Source: CAVWDU01 sp963753815 (GTDB lineage Bacteria; Pseudomonadota; Gammaproteobacteria; Pseudomonadales; Halieaceae). Taken from it: a stretch of 64,000 nucleotides of DNA. Shown piece by piece: positions 35,513 through 44,018 of this stretch (positions are counted from its first letter, which is position 1; the number at the start of each line of letters is the position of its first letter). The stretch spans positions 310,001 to 374,000 of the forward strand of contig CAVWDU010000004.1 of NCBI GenBank assembly GCA_963753815.1. Reading direction: 5' to 3'. A model generated the notes under the pieces. The model saw only the letters and a list, made by a program, of their open reading frames with translations. It had not been told where the DNA came from and did no database searches. The position numbers were made by a program, and so were the translations under genes.

Positions 35513-35962
35513 CTAATCGATGCTCTCGACCTCTTCGGCCTGGGGGCCTTTGTCGGTCTGCGAAACGCGAAAAGTCACCCGCTCCCCGTCGCGCAGGGTG
35601 CGGCGGCCCTCGCCGAGTATATTTCGGTAGTGAACAAAGATCTCATCACCGCTGTCCCTGATGATAAATCCGAAGCCCTTTTTCTGGCTGAACCATTTCA
35701 CGGCGCCCTGTTCACGACCGCGTCCCGGAGCGGCGTCGCGAGGCGCTGCCGCGGGTGAGCCGGGCGCCCGGCCCGAGCTGGAGTCTCGCCCGGCATTCGC
35801 AGCGCTTCCCGGAAAATGTGTCAGCACCGCGGTGACTAGCGTGGCGCAGGCCATCAGGGCGAACAGGCCGGCTGTTGTCAGACCGTTGTCTAACAACAGG
35901 GTGATGCCGGTAGCGGCGGCGGCGACCAACAGGGCGATGAGCAGCTTGATAGCGATATTCAT
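35513..35962 (-). CDS. Membrane-anchored cold-shock-domain protein
   Basis: This 149-residue protein has two hydrophobic N-terminal helices (about 4-21 and 29-49), an Ala/Gly/Pro/Arg-rich linker (about 52-82) and a C-terminal cold-shock domain. The RNA-binding motifs are KGFGFI and IFVHY. Anchoring a cold-shock domain to the inner membrane could place RNA binding at the membrane surface. The ATG at 35962 has a GGGAG ribosome site. It lies 97 bases after a soluble cold-shock gene on the same strand, so the two may be transcribed together. The family exists in other gammaproteobacteria but its role is unknown to me. Confidence 0.83.
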   Translation of the reverse strand: MNIAIKLLIALLVAAAATGITLLLDNGLTTAGLFALMACATLVTAVLTHFPGSAANAGRDSSSGRAPGSPAAAPRDAAPGRGREQGAVKWFSQKKGFGFIIRDSGDEIFVHYRNILGEGRRTLRDGERVTFRVSQTDKGPQAEEVESID

Positions 35963-36059
35963 TGATTTTGTCTCCCGCGAAGATTCGGTGTGAGGGCGGC
36001 AACGCCGGGCCGGTGGCAAAGCCCGAACGCCTGGTCCCCATGTTGATACCCTGTTTGGG

Positions 36060-36272
36060 CTAGACTTTGGAGACGTCCTCGGCCTGCCACCCCTTGGGGC
36101 CCTCGACCAGTCGAAAGGCGACCTCCTGGCCCTCGCTCAAGGTGCGATAGCCGTCCCCCTGGATTGAGCGAAAGTGAACAAACACGTCGGGTTCCTGCTC
36201 CCCACGGCTGATAAAACCAAAACCTTTCGCGTTGTTGAACCATTTTACCGTGCCATGCACGCGGTCTTCCAT
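36060..36272 (-). CDS. Cold-shock protein (CspA family)
   Basis: This 70-residue single cold-shock domain has RNP1 KGFGFIS (about 16-22) and RNP2 VFVHF (about 30-34). The start has an AAGGA ribosome site. It lies 83 bases past the valS stop on the same strand and upstream of the membrane-anchored cold-shock protein. It could be read through from valS or from its own promoter in the 83-base gap; I saw no strong promoter there. It is distinct from the cold-shock gene at 13938-14147, sharing the fold but not closely the sequence. Confidence 0.94.
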   Translation of the reverse strand: MEDRVHGTVKWFNNAKGFGFISRGEQEPDVFVHFRSIQGDGYRTLSEGQEVAFRLVEGPKGWQAEDVSKV

Positions 36273-36355
36273 GCGGGTGTCCTTGCCTGTAACTTTGCCG
36301 TTGTGTTGTTGCCTTAGAGCAGATTTGGCCCCGATGCGGAGTGGTAGCCGGCGAT

Positions 36356-39124
36356 TTACATCGCCTGCAGACGCAGCCGTTGTTCGTGCAGCTTTTCCAG
36401 TGCCTGGACATGCTCCTCGACCTTGAGCCGCTCCCTCTCCACGACTTCCGCCGGTGCGCGATCGACGAACGAGGGATTTTCCAGTTTCTTCTTGAGCCGG
36501 ACACAGGAGGCATCGAGTTTGTCGATCTCCCGGTTGAGCCGCGCAAGTTCAGCCTCGGTATCGATCAGTCCGGCCATCGGCACCAGGAGCTCGAGTTGCC
36601 CAACCAGGGCTGTGGCGGAAGGTGGAGAATCCTCGTCACTGGCCAGCCAGCTGATGCTTTCAAGTTTGGCCAGTTTGGTCAGGAAAGGGGCATTGTCAGT
36701 GAGCCGGGTACGATCCGTCTCGCTGCCGTTGCGGGCCAGCAGGCGGACTTGCTTTCCCGGGGGAATATTCATCTCCCCACGAATGTTCCTGACACCCACA
36801 ATCACCCCTTTAAGCCATTCTATTTCGGCATTGGCAGCCTCGTCCACGGCCTTTTCGTTACAGACGGGGTAGGGCTGCAGCATGATGGTGTCACCGTTCC
36901 TGCCCGCGAGCGGCCCCGCGGTCTGCCAGATTTCCTCGGTGATAAAGGGCATGAACGGGTGCAGCAGCCGCAGCCACGCTTCGAGTACCCGGATCAGCGT
37001 GCGACGCGTTCCGCGCTTGAGGGCGGGGGCGGCGTTGTCATCCCACAGAACGGGTTTCGACAGCTCCAGGTACCAGTCGCAGTATTCGTTCCAGATGAAA
37101 TCATAGAGCGCCTGGCTCGCCAGGTCGAACCGATAGCTCTCCAGCGCCGCCACGGTTGCGGCTTCGGTCTCCTGCAGCCGGCTGACAATCCACCGGTCAG
37201 CCAGGCTGAGTTCGACGGTCGTATCCGAGTCCAGGCCGCAGTCCTCGTCTTCGCAGTTCATGAGTACGTAACGCGCCGCGTTCCATATCTTGTTGCAGAA
37301 GTTGCGATGCCCCTCGATGCGCCCTATATCGAACTTGATGTCACGACCGGTCGAGGCGAGCGAGTAGTAACTGAAACGCAGGGCGTCGGTGCCATAGGCT
37401 GCAATACCCTCGGGAAACTGCTTGCGGGTGGCTTTTTCAATTTGCTGCGCAAGTTTTGGCTGCATCATTCCGGCGGTGCGCTTGGCGACCAGGCTTTCGA
37501 GATCAATCCCGTCGATGAGATCGATAGGATCGATAACGTTACCCTTGGACTTGGACATCTTCTGGCCCTGCGCATCGCGCACGAGGCCGTGTACGTAGAC
37601 CGTGTGGAACGGTACCTCGTTGCGCAGGTGCAGCGTCATCATGATCATTCTGGCGACCCAGAAAAAGATGATGTCGAACCCGGTCACCAAAACCGAGCTG
37701 GGATGGAATGTGGCCAGCTCATCGGTCTCCTCCGGCCAGCCAAGGGTGGAGAATGTCCACAGCGCGGAAGAAAACCAGGTGTCGAGAACATCGTCGTCCT
37801 GGTGCAGTTCAACTGCGTCGTCGAGGTTGTTGGCGGCCCTGACCGCCGCTTCACTCTCGCCTACGTAGATGGTTCCAGCCTGGTCGTACCAGGCGGGTAT
37901 ACGATGTCCCCACCACAGCTGTCTGCTGATACACCAGTCCTGGATGTCCCTCATCCAGGCAAAATAGGTATTTTCCCATTGCCTGGGCACGAATTTGATA
38001 TCGCCATTTTCGACGGCTTCGATGGCCGGTTTTGCCAGCGCCCTCGCATCCACGTACCACTGATTGGTGAGGTACGGTTCTATGACCACGCCGGAGCGGT
38101 CGCCCCGCGGTACCTTCAGGGTGTGGTCTTCGACCTTGTCGAGCAGGCCGAGGCCATCGAGATCCTGTATTACGCGCTCACGCGCGTCGAACCGGTCCAT
38201 TCCCTGGTAGGCCTGCGGTCCCTGTTCGCCGATTGCGGCATCGTCGTCGAAGATATTGATGACCGGCAGGCCGTGGCGTTTGCCGACCTCATAGTCGTTG
38301 AAATCATGGGCCGGCGTGATTTTCAAACAGCCGGTGCCGAACTCCCGGTCGACATAATCGTCGGCAATGATTGGGATCTGTCTGCCTGTGAGTGGCAGGT
38401 CGACCATGCGGCCGATGAGATGGGTGTAGCGTTCGTCTTCGGGGTGCACCGCGATCGCGGTATCCCCCAGCATGGTCTCGGGCCGGGTGGTGGCGACGAC
38501 CAGGTGGCCCTCGCCCCCCGCCAGGGGATATCGCAGGTGCCAGAGGTGTCCCTGTTCCTCTTCGCTGATGACTTCGAGATCGGAAATGGCCGTGTGCAGC
38601 GCCGGATCCCAGTTGACCAGACGCTGGCCGCGATAGATGAGTCCCTCCTGATACAGCTGGATGAACACGTCCCGCACCGCGGTGCTCAGGCCCGGGTCCA
38701 TGGTGAAGCGCTCACGCGACCAGTCGAGGGACGACCCGAGACGGCGCAGCTGACGCGTTATGGTGTTGCCGGACTCTTCCTTCCACTCCCAGACCTTTTC
38801 GATAAATTTATCCCGGCCCAGTTCGTGCCGGTTGGTGCCCGTGGCCTCGAGTTGCCGCTCCACGACCATCTGGGTCGCGATGCCGGCGTGGTCGGTTCCC
38901 ACCTGCCAGAGGGTGTTGTATCCAGCCATGCGGTGGTAGCGAATCAGGGCGTCCATGATTGCTTCCTGGAACCCGTGCCCCATGTGCAGGCGTCCGGTCA
39001 CGTTCGGTGGCGGGATCATGATGCTGTACGCAGGCGTGCCGCCGCGCGGCGCAAAATAGCCTTTCTCCTCCCACTCGGCATACCAGCGTGTTTCGATGCT
39101 GGCAGGTTGGAATGTCTTCTCCAT
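36356..39124 (-). CDS. valS: Valine--tRNA ligase
   Basis: This 922-residue class I synthetase charges tRNA-Val and edits mischarged threonine. The HIGH motif appears as HMGH at 47-50 within PPNVTGRLHMGH, and KMSKS near residue 520 (KMSKSKGNVIDP). The CP1 editing insert and the C-terminal coiled coil with the EAELARLNREIDKLDA segment are present. Length is close to E. coli ValS (951). A perfect TATAAT box lies 42 bases upstream. It is downstream of pepA and holC, the conserved gammaproteobacterial order. Confidence 0.98.
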   Translation of the reverse strand: MEKTFQPASIETRWYAEWEEKGYFAPRGGTPAYSIMIPPPNVTGRLHMGHGFQEAIMDALIRYHRMAGYNTLWQVGTDHAGIATQMVVERQLEATGTNRHELGRDKFIEKVWEWKEESGNTITRQLRRLGSSLDWSRERFTMDPGLSTAVRDVFIQLYQEGLIYRGQRLVNWDPALHTAISDLEVISEEEQGHLWHLRYPLAGGEGHLVVATTRPETMLGDTAIAVHPEDERYTHLIGRMVDLPLTGRQIPIIADDYVDREFGTGCLKITPAHDFNDYEVGKRHGLPVINIFDDDAAIGEQGPQAYQGMDRFDARERVIQDLDGLGLLDKVEDHTLKVPRGDRSGVVIEPYLTNQWYVDARALAKPAIEAVENGDIKFVPRQWENTYFAWMRDIQDWCISRQLWWGHRIPAWYDQAGTIYVGESEAAVRAANNLDDAVELHQDDDVLDTWFSSALWTFSTLGWPEETDELATFHPSSVLVTGFDIIFFWVARMIMMTLHLRNEVPFHTVYVHGLVRDAQGQKMSKSKGNVIDPIDLIDGIDLESLVAKRTAGMMQPKLAQQIEKATRKQFPEGIAAYGTDALRFSYYSLASTGRDIKFDIGRIEGHRNFCNKIWNAARYVLMNCEDEDCGLDSDTTVELSLADRWIVSRLQETEAATVAALESYRFDLASQALYDFIWNEYCDWYLELSKPVLWDDNAAPALKRGTRRTLIRVLEAWLRLLHPFMPFITEEIWQTAGPLAGRNGDTIMLQPYPVCNEKAVDEAANAEIEWLKGVIVGVRNIRGEMNIPPGKQVRLLARNGSETDRTRLTDNAPFLTKLAKLESISWLASDEDSPPSATALVGQLELLVPMAGLIDTEAELARLNREIDKLDASCVRLKKKLENPSFVDRAPAEVVERERLKVEEHVQALEKLHEQRLRLQAM

Positions 39125-39165
39125 GGCGTGTTTCCAGTACTGGCTACGGGGGCGTGTGGGGGCGG

Positions 39166-39171
39166 ATTATA
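39166..39171 (-). promoter_or_regulatory. -10 box of valS promoter
   Basis: A perfect TATAAT on the minus strand lies 42 bases before the valS start codon, so transcription would begin near 39159 with a leader of about 35 bases. The -35 region 17 bases upstream (TCACTC) is weak. It suggests that valS has its own promoter besides any read-through from holC. Confidence 0.55.
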
Positions 39172-39258
39172 CGCAAAAATTGCCTGCCGAGTGACGCGGG
39201 ATGGTGTTGCCCTGGCTGTGAACGCCCGCGCCCGGGCGATGCCGCCAGGGCGTCACAA

Positions 39259-39308
39259 GGGCACCTCTGAACGCTTCAGGGCTCGATTGCCATTATTCAG
39301 AGGTGCCC
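39259..39308. repeat. 13-bp perfect inverted repeat over the holC stop
   Basis: The arms GGGCACCTCTGAA (39259-39271) and TTCAGAGGTGCCC (39296-39308) are exact inverted copies separated by 24 bases. The right arm encodes the last codons of holC, and the stop codon lies directly inside it. In RNA this would make a stable hairpin at the end of holC. There is no T run after it on the minus strand, so a standard intrinsic terminator is not indicated. A small repeat or mobile element remnant is possible. Confidence 0.7.
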
Positions 39309-39724
39309 AAGGTATGCTTGTCCAGCTGGTAGCCGCGGTCGCGATAGAATTGCCACGACTTTCGCAGTGCTTCCAGGCTGCGGGGTTCCTGGCTCACGAG
39401 TTCAGCTACCCGATGGAAACGGCTGAAAAACCGCGGTATTTCCAGCTGCAGGTTAATCAGCAGGTCATCGTGGTTTTCAGGGTCCTGGCCCCAACCGATG
39501 ACTACCGGCTCGTCGCTCTCGCTGCCCTTCATTGCGTGTGGAAGAAAGCTCGTTGCCCGAAACTGCCATAGCAGCTCGTCGAGCTCGCGAGCCTCGGCCT
39601 CTCCCGAGGCGTTGATGAACACCCGGTGACCCTGCTGGAACGCCTTGTCGGCAAGCCGTGCCGATACCTGCAGGCGCTGCCCGGGATCAGCAGTCTTCAG
39701 CACGTAGAATCCTATCCGGGTCAT
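39293..39724 (-). CDS. holC: DNA polymerase III chi subunit
   Basis: This 143-residue protein is the chi subunit of the DNA polymerase III clamp loader, which links the replisome to single-strand-binding protein. The start TRIGFYVLK and the VFINASGEAEARELDELLWQF segment, with FLPHA following, are typical. It starts six bases after the pepA stop, so the two are co-translated. The C-terminus extends slightly past the usual RDRGYQL end and runs into one arm of a perfect inverted repeat. Order pepA-holC-valS is conserved. Confidence 0.92.
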   Translation of the reverse strand: MTRIGFYVLKTADPGQRLQVSARLADKAFQQGHRVFINASGEAEARELDELLWQFRATSFLPHAMKGSESDEPVVIGWGQDPENHDDLLINLQLEIPRFFSRFHRVAELVSQEPRSLEALRKSWQFYRDRGYQLDKHTLGTSE

Positions 39725-39729
39725 CGCGT

Positions 39730-41220
39730 TCAGCCAGCCTGGTCGATCAGGTACTGCATCAGCATCGCCACGGGTCGCCCGGTAGCTCCCTTGGGGCTGC
39801 TGTCCCAGGCGGCACCGGCGATATCCAGGTGCGCCCAGTGGTATTTCTCGGTAAACCTCGCCAGGAAGCAGGCGGCCGTGATACTGCCGGCCTCGGGGCC
39901 GCCGATGTTGGCAACATCGGCGAAGTTGGTTTTCAACTGCTTCTGGTAGTCATCCCAGAGGGGCATACGCCAGACCCGGTCGTGGCTTTCGACCCCGGCA
40001 TCCAGTAGCTGGTCCGCCAGCTTGTCGTTATTCGCATAGAGCGCCGCGGCATGCGAACCCAGCGCGACTACACAGGCGCCTGTAAGGGTGGCCAGGTCGA
40101 TCACAGCCTTGGGCTTGTAACGCTCGGCGTAGGTGAGCGCGTCACACAGCACCAGCCGCCCTTCGGCGTCGGTGTTGAGTATCTCGATGGTTTTTCCGGA
40201 CATGCTGGTGACCACGTCACCCGGCTTGGTGGCCCCACCGCTGGGCATATTCTCCGCTGCGGCGATGATTGCGACCACGTTGATGGGCAGCTTCATCGCA
40301 AGGACTGCGTGAACAGTGCCAAAAACACCGGCAGCGCCACCCATGTCGAACTTCATCTCGTCCATCTTTGCCCCGGGCTTCAGCGAAATTCCCCCGGTGT
40401 CGAAGGTGATGCCCTTGCCCACCAGTACGTGGGGTTTCTGTTTTGCCCCGGCGCCCCGGTATTCCATCACGATCAGCTTCGCCGGCTGATCGGATCCGGC
40501 GGTTACCGAAAGCAGCGAGCCCATACCGAGCTCTGCCATCTGCTTCTCGCTGAGTACGCGCGTCGTGAGCTGGCGCTGCCCGCGGGCTAGTTTACGGGCC
40601 TGGTCGGCGAGATAGCTGGGGGTGCAGATATTACCCGGCAGGTTGGCCAGGTTGCGGGCAAAGTTGACTCCGTTACCGGTGTGAACACCGCGGTCGAGCT
40701 GGCTCTGCGCCGATTTGGGCGAGCACAAGCCGTCAACGTTGACCACGAAGCGCTTGAGCTTGATGGGGGGCTTCGGTTTGCTAACGGTCTCGGTGTAGCG
40801 ATAAGCCGCCGCTGTTATCGCCCGGGCGAGGTACTCGAGAAACCAGGCGGTTTCCTCCCCTTCGAGAGGCAGCTCCGCAGCGTGCAGCGTAGCGTCGGTT
40901 GCGCTGCTGCCGTTCAGGGCCGTGTACAGGGCGCTCACGGCTTTGCGCGCCGCCGCTCGGTCAAACTTGCCACTGGGGCCGCAGCCCAGCAACAGCACGC
41001 GCTTGGCGGGGCCGCTGGCGGGTATGAGCAGTGTTTCGCCGAGGTCCCCCGAGATGTCCCCGGTCGCCATGGCGCCGGAAATGGCCTTGCCGCTGACGGC
41101 ATCGAGGGCCTTGGCAGTCGCCGACAGGCGTTTGCGGCTGAACACCGGCAATATGGCGCACTGACAGCCGGCGCTGGCGATGTCAGCCAGTTTGCGGGCG
41201 CTGAAGTTGATCGCAGTCAT
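39730..41220 (-). CDS. pepA: Cytosol (leucyl) aminopeptidase
   Basis: This 496-residue M17 metallo-aminopeptidase removes N-terminal residues from peptides; in E. coli PepA also binds DNA at cer/Xer sites and the carAB promoter. Motifs in order are the metal and substrate site around VGKGITFDTGGISLKPG, KFDMGGAAGV, and the NTDAEGRLVL signature near residue 346. The start has a GAGG ribosome site. It is divergent from lptF across a gap of about 160 bases and is the first gene of pepA-holC-valS. Confidence 0.97.
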   Translation of the reverse strand: MTAINFSARKLADIASAGCQCAILPVFSRKRLSATAKALDAVSGKAISGAMATGDISGDLGETLLIPASGPAKRVLLLGCGPSGKFDRAAARKAVSALYTALNGSSATDATLHAAELPLEGEETAWFLEYLARAITAAAYRYTETVSKPKPPIKLKRFVVNVDGLCSPKSAQSQLDRGVHTGNGVNFARNLANLPGNICTPSYLADQARKLARGQRQLTTRVLSEKQMAELGMGSLLSVTAGSDQPAKLIVMEYRGAGAKQKPHVLVGKGITFDTGGISLKPGAKMDEMKFDMGGAAGVFGTVHAVLAMKLPINVVAIIAAAENMPSGGATKPGDVVTSMSGKTIEILNTDAEGRLVLCDALTYAERYKPKAVIDLATLTGACVVALGSHAAALYANNDKLADQLLDAGVESHDRVWRMPLWDDYQKQLKTNFADVANIGGPEAGSITAACFLARFTEKYHWAHLDIAGAAWDSSPKGATGRPVAMLMQYLIDQAG

Positions 41221-41378
41221 GTGAAGTCCTCAATTTTTGGCTGGCATGCCCTGGTGCATCGGGGGCCACTGCTACCCCCGCTCGCAGCGGGCGCCAGGTT
41301 TGTTGGAAGGGCGGGCCTGTGAAAGCTAGTGTATGATGACGGGCGTCCAGATTGAAGGAATCTGTCGCCCCTATCGCC

Positions 41379-42494
41379 ATGAAAATTCTCGGCTACCTCT
41401 CCCGGGAAGTACTTACCCATATGTTCGCGGTGAGTTTCGTCCTGTTGGTGATCATCATCAGTGGACGCTTCGTGAAATATCTCGCCGAGGCCGCCACCGG
41501 TGGTCTGGCTGCCAATATACTGCTGCCCGTGATGTTCTATCGCCTGCCGGGATTCCTCGAAATGATCCTGCCACTCGGGCTTTTTATCGGTATTCTCATG
41601 TCCTACGGTCGCCTCTACGTCGAGAGCGAGATGGTGATTCTTTCCGCCTGTGGCGTCAGCCCCAGCCGTCTCGCCCTGTATACCCTGATACCCTCGCTGC
41701 TGGTCATGTTGCTGGTGGCGACGCTGAGCTTCTTTGTCACCCCGCTGGGTGCGGCGCGGTCCGAGGCGTTGCTCGACGATCCCAGCTCATCATCGGGACT
41801 GCACACGCTGGGCGCCGGCAGATTCCAGTCCCGTCGCGGGAGTGACACGGTGAGCTACACCTCCAGCGTGGACGAGGCTACTGGTGTCAGGCGGCTGGTA
41901 TTTCTTTCCCAGCGCGGGGAGGACAACGATGGCTACCCGACCATGAGCGTCACCGTGGCCAAAGAGGGCGAGTTGCAGATCGATCCGGCGTCCGGCGCCC
42001 GCTATCTCGAGCTGCGCGACGGCTACCGCTATGATGGTCTGCCCGGCTCCCTGGCCTACAGGGTGATCAGCTTTGCCCGTTTCGGTCAGCTTATCCCGGA
42101 GCCGGAGGGCGGAATCCGCACGGCGGACCCGGTCGATGGCCGCTCGACGCGGGCACTCCTTGCCTCGGATGCCTACGAGGACAAGGCTGCGCTCTACTGG
42201 CGCATCTCCTTACCCCTGATGGTACCGGTGGTGGCGATTATTGCGCTGTGCCTGAGCCGGACGGATCATCGTCGGGGTCGCTTTCTGAAGATGGCGCCGG
42301 CCTTCGTGATCTACATTGCCTATCTCATGTTGCTCGCCAATGCCAGGTCTGCAATGGAGGAGGGTGCGTCACCGGCCGGGAGCGGGCTGTGGTACGTGCA
42401 CCTGGCGTTTTTCCTGCTCGCACTGCTGATGCTGTATGGGCGACGTCTTTGGTCACTGTTCAGGTCTGGTGGAGGGCGGCGTGCGCAGGCTTGA
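41379..42494 (+). CDS. lptF: LPS export ABC permease LptF
   Basis: This 371-residue permease forms, with LptG and two LptB ATPases, the inner-membrane motor that lifts lipopolysaccharide toward the outer membrane. Three N-terminal helices, a periplasmic jellyroll domain (about 125-265) and three C-terminal helices match the YjgP/YjgQ fold. I chose the ATG at 41379 (MKILGYLSREVL), which fits the family; a TTG nine codons upstream is less likely. The ribosome site is weak. A TATGAT box at 41332-41337 is a probable -10 element. The last 14 bases overlap lptG. Confidence 0.93.
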   Translation: MKILGYLSREVLTHMFAVSFVLLVIIISGRFVKYLAEAATGGLAANILLPVMFYRLPGFLEMILPLGLFIGILMSYGRLYVESEMVILSACGVSPSRLALYTLIPSLLVMLLVATLSFFVTPLGAARSEALLDDPSSSSGLHTLGAGRFQSRRGSDTVSYTSSVDEATGVRRLVFLSQRGEDNDGYPTMSVTVAKEGELQIDPASGARYLELRDGYRYDGLPGSLAYRVISFARFGQLIPEPEGGIRTADPVDGRSTRALLASDAYEDKAALYWRISLPLMVPVVAIIALCLSRTDHRRGRFLKMAPAFVIYIAYLMLLANARSAMEEGASPAGSGLWYVHLAFFLLALLMLYGRRLWSLFRSGGGRRAQA

Positions 42495-43542
42495 CCGCTA
42501 TGTCGGCAAGACGGTACTCGGCGCCATCGGCATCGTGTTGCTCGTCATCGTCGGTCTCGATGCCGTCGGTGCCTTTGTCGACGAGGTCGGCAACGTGTCG
42601 GAAACCTATACGTTCGGGCAGGTGCTGCTGTATGTCGCGCTAACCCTGCCAGGTCGCTTCTACGAATACATGCCCTTTGCTGCCCTGGTCGGATGCCTGA
42701 TCGGCCTGGGGCAGCTGGCCAGTTCCAGTGAACTGGTGGTCATGCGTTCGGCCGGTGTGTCGACCGGGCGCCTGGTCTGGCTGACCATGAAGCCGGCGCT
42801 GTTGATGGCGGTGCTCGGCTTCGTCGTCGGAGAAACAGTCGCCCCGGCGACCGACAGGACTGCCGAGCAGCGCAGGGCGCTGGCCCAGGACCCGGAATCA
42901 TTGAAAACCAGTGCTGGCGGTATGTGGAACCGTGAGGGTGATACGTTCATTCACGTCAACACCCTTGACGCCGACGGGGTCATTTACGGGGTCCAGTTGT
43001 TGCAGTTCAGTGAAGACCTTGAACTGCTGTCGGCACTGCGTGCCTCGCGTGCCAGCTATCGTGGCAGCCACTGGATGCTGGAGGACGTCAAAAAGACCGA
43101 TTTTTCGAGCTGGGAAACGACGCGCTCCAGCCATCAAAAACTGCGCTGGGACACGGCAATAACCCCGGATGTATTGACGCTCGAAGTGGTTTCACCGTCC
43201 CAGCTTTCCATCGGTAACCTGTATCGTTACAGCCATTATCTCGCCCAGCAGGGCCTGGACTCCGACGATTACCAGCTCGCGCTGTGGAACAAGCTACTGC
43301 AGCCCTTTGCCGTCGGGGCGCTGGTGCTGATCGCCATATCCTTTATTTTTGGGCCGCTGCGGGAGGGCACGATGGGGTTTCGTATCTTCGCCGGCGTTAT
43401 CATCGGCATCGTGTTCAGCACCAGTCAGGATTTGCTGGGACCGGCAAGCCTGGTATTCGGCTTCCCGCCGGTGTACGCGGCCTCCATTCCCATCGTGCTG
43501 TGTTTCGCTGCCGGGATACTTCTGCTGCGGCGGGCGCGGTAG
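42481..43542 (+). CDS. lptG: LPS export ABC permease LptG
   Basis: This 353-residue second permease of the lipopolysaccharide exporter has the same helix-jellyroll-helix plan as LptF. I chose the GTG at 42481 (read VRRLDRYVGK), which has a GGAGG ribosome site and the correct family N-terminus; the frame upstream lies inside lptF. It overlaps lptF by 14 bases. A hairpin terminator lies directly after its stop. Confidence 0.93.
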   Translation: MRRLDRYVGKTVLGAIGIVLLVIVGLDAVGAFVDEVGNVSETYTFGQVLLYVALTLPGRFYEYMPFAALVGCLIGLGQLASSSELVVMRSAGVSTGRLVWLTMKPALLMAVLGFVVGETVAPATDRTAEQRRALAQDPESLKTSAGGMWNREGDTFIHVNTLDADGVIYGVQLLQFSEDLELLSALRASRASYRGSHWMLEDVKKTDFSSWETTRSSHQKLRWDTAITPDVLTLEVVSPSQLSIGNLYRYSHYLAQQGLDSDDYQLALWNKLLQPFAVGALVLIAISFIFGPLREGTMGFRIFAGVIIGIVFSTSQDLLGPASLVFGFPPVYAASIPIVLCFAAGILLLRRAR

Positions 43543-43544
43543 GG

Positions 43545-43574
43545 AGGCCTGGACCGTCAGGCCTGCTTGTTTTT
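43545..43574 (+). terminator. Rho-independent terminator of lptFG
   Basis: AGGCCTG (43545-43551) and CAGGCCT (43558-43564) form a 7-base stem with a 6-base loop, followed by GCTTGTTTTT. It sits three bases after the lptG stop codon and runs into the last codons of the convergent RDD gene, so the terminator is embedded in coding sequence on the other strand. Confidence 0.75.
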
Positions 43575-44018
43575 GGCCGGCACCATGATCAACCGCGTGC
43601 CGGACGCGTAGTCGTGCCAGTAACACCGTTCGCGGTTCAGCAGGCTCCACCAGTATCCCGCGCCCAGACATACGGCGGAGACCGTTGCGCCAAGGCTGCG
43701 AACACACACCTGCCGAAACGTTGGCGCGCCGCCGCCCACGTCGACCAGCCTGATTCGCCATGCCTGCATGCCCAGTGTCTGGCCGCCCTTCAGCCAGAAG
43801 CTCCAGAAGAAAGCCGCGCCGGTAATCCAGGCGACCGCCTGCACCAGGGTGGCTGGGAGGAGGGAGTCGCCGAGGTCGCCCGCTGTCTCGCCGGTGACGA
43901 GGTTGCTCACGCCCATGCAGACGAATACCGCGAGCATGATGAGGGGCAGCACCAGCAGCAGGTCGTAGAGCAGTGCCATCAGTCGCCGGGGCAGCGCCGG
44001 GGACGCAGGCGTGGTCAT
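43557..44018 (-). CDS. RDD-family membrane protein
   Basis: This 153-residue protein has three or four transmembrane helices and an RDD domain (LPRRLMALLYDLLLVLPL at the N-terminus supplies the R and DD-like residues). The GGQTLGMQAWRIRLV segment is the family hallmark. Function is not established; some relatives act as ion antiporters. RDD genes next to lptG are common in pseudomonads. Its start overlaps the stop of the upstream repeat-bearing gene as ATGA, and its 3' end contains the lptFG terminator. Confidence 0.87.
   Translation of the reverse strand: MTTPASPALPRRLMALLYDLLLVLPLIMLAVFVCMGVSNLVTGETAGDLGDSLLPATLVQAVAWITGAAFFWSFWLKGGQTLGMQAWRIRLVDVGGGAPTFRQVCVRSLGATVSAVCLGAGYWWSLLNRERCYWHDYASGTRLIMVPAKNKQA

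Noticed and set aside
36341..39571. Very long open frame on the plus strand, opposite valS and holC
   Set aside because: It is antisense to clear valS and holC coding sequence, has no recognisable domain and reflects GC-rich codon bias.
41250..41300. CCCGCT/AGCGGG hairpin upstream of lptF
   Set aside because: Short 6-bp stem without a T run or operator context; likely chance in GC-rich DNA.
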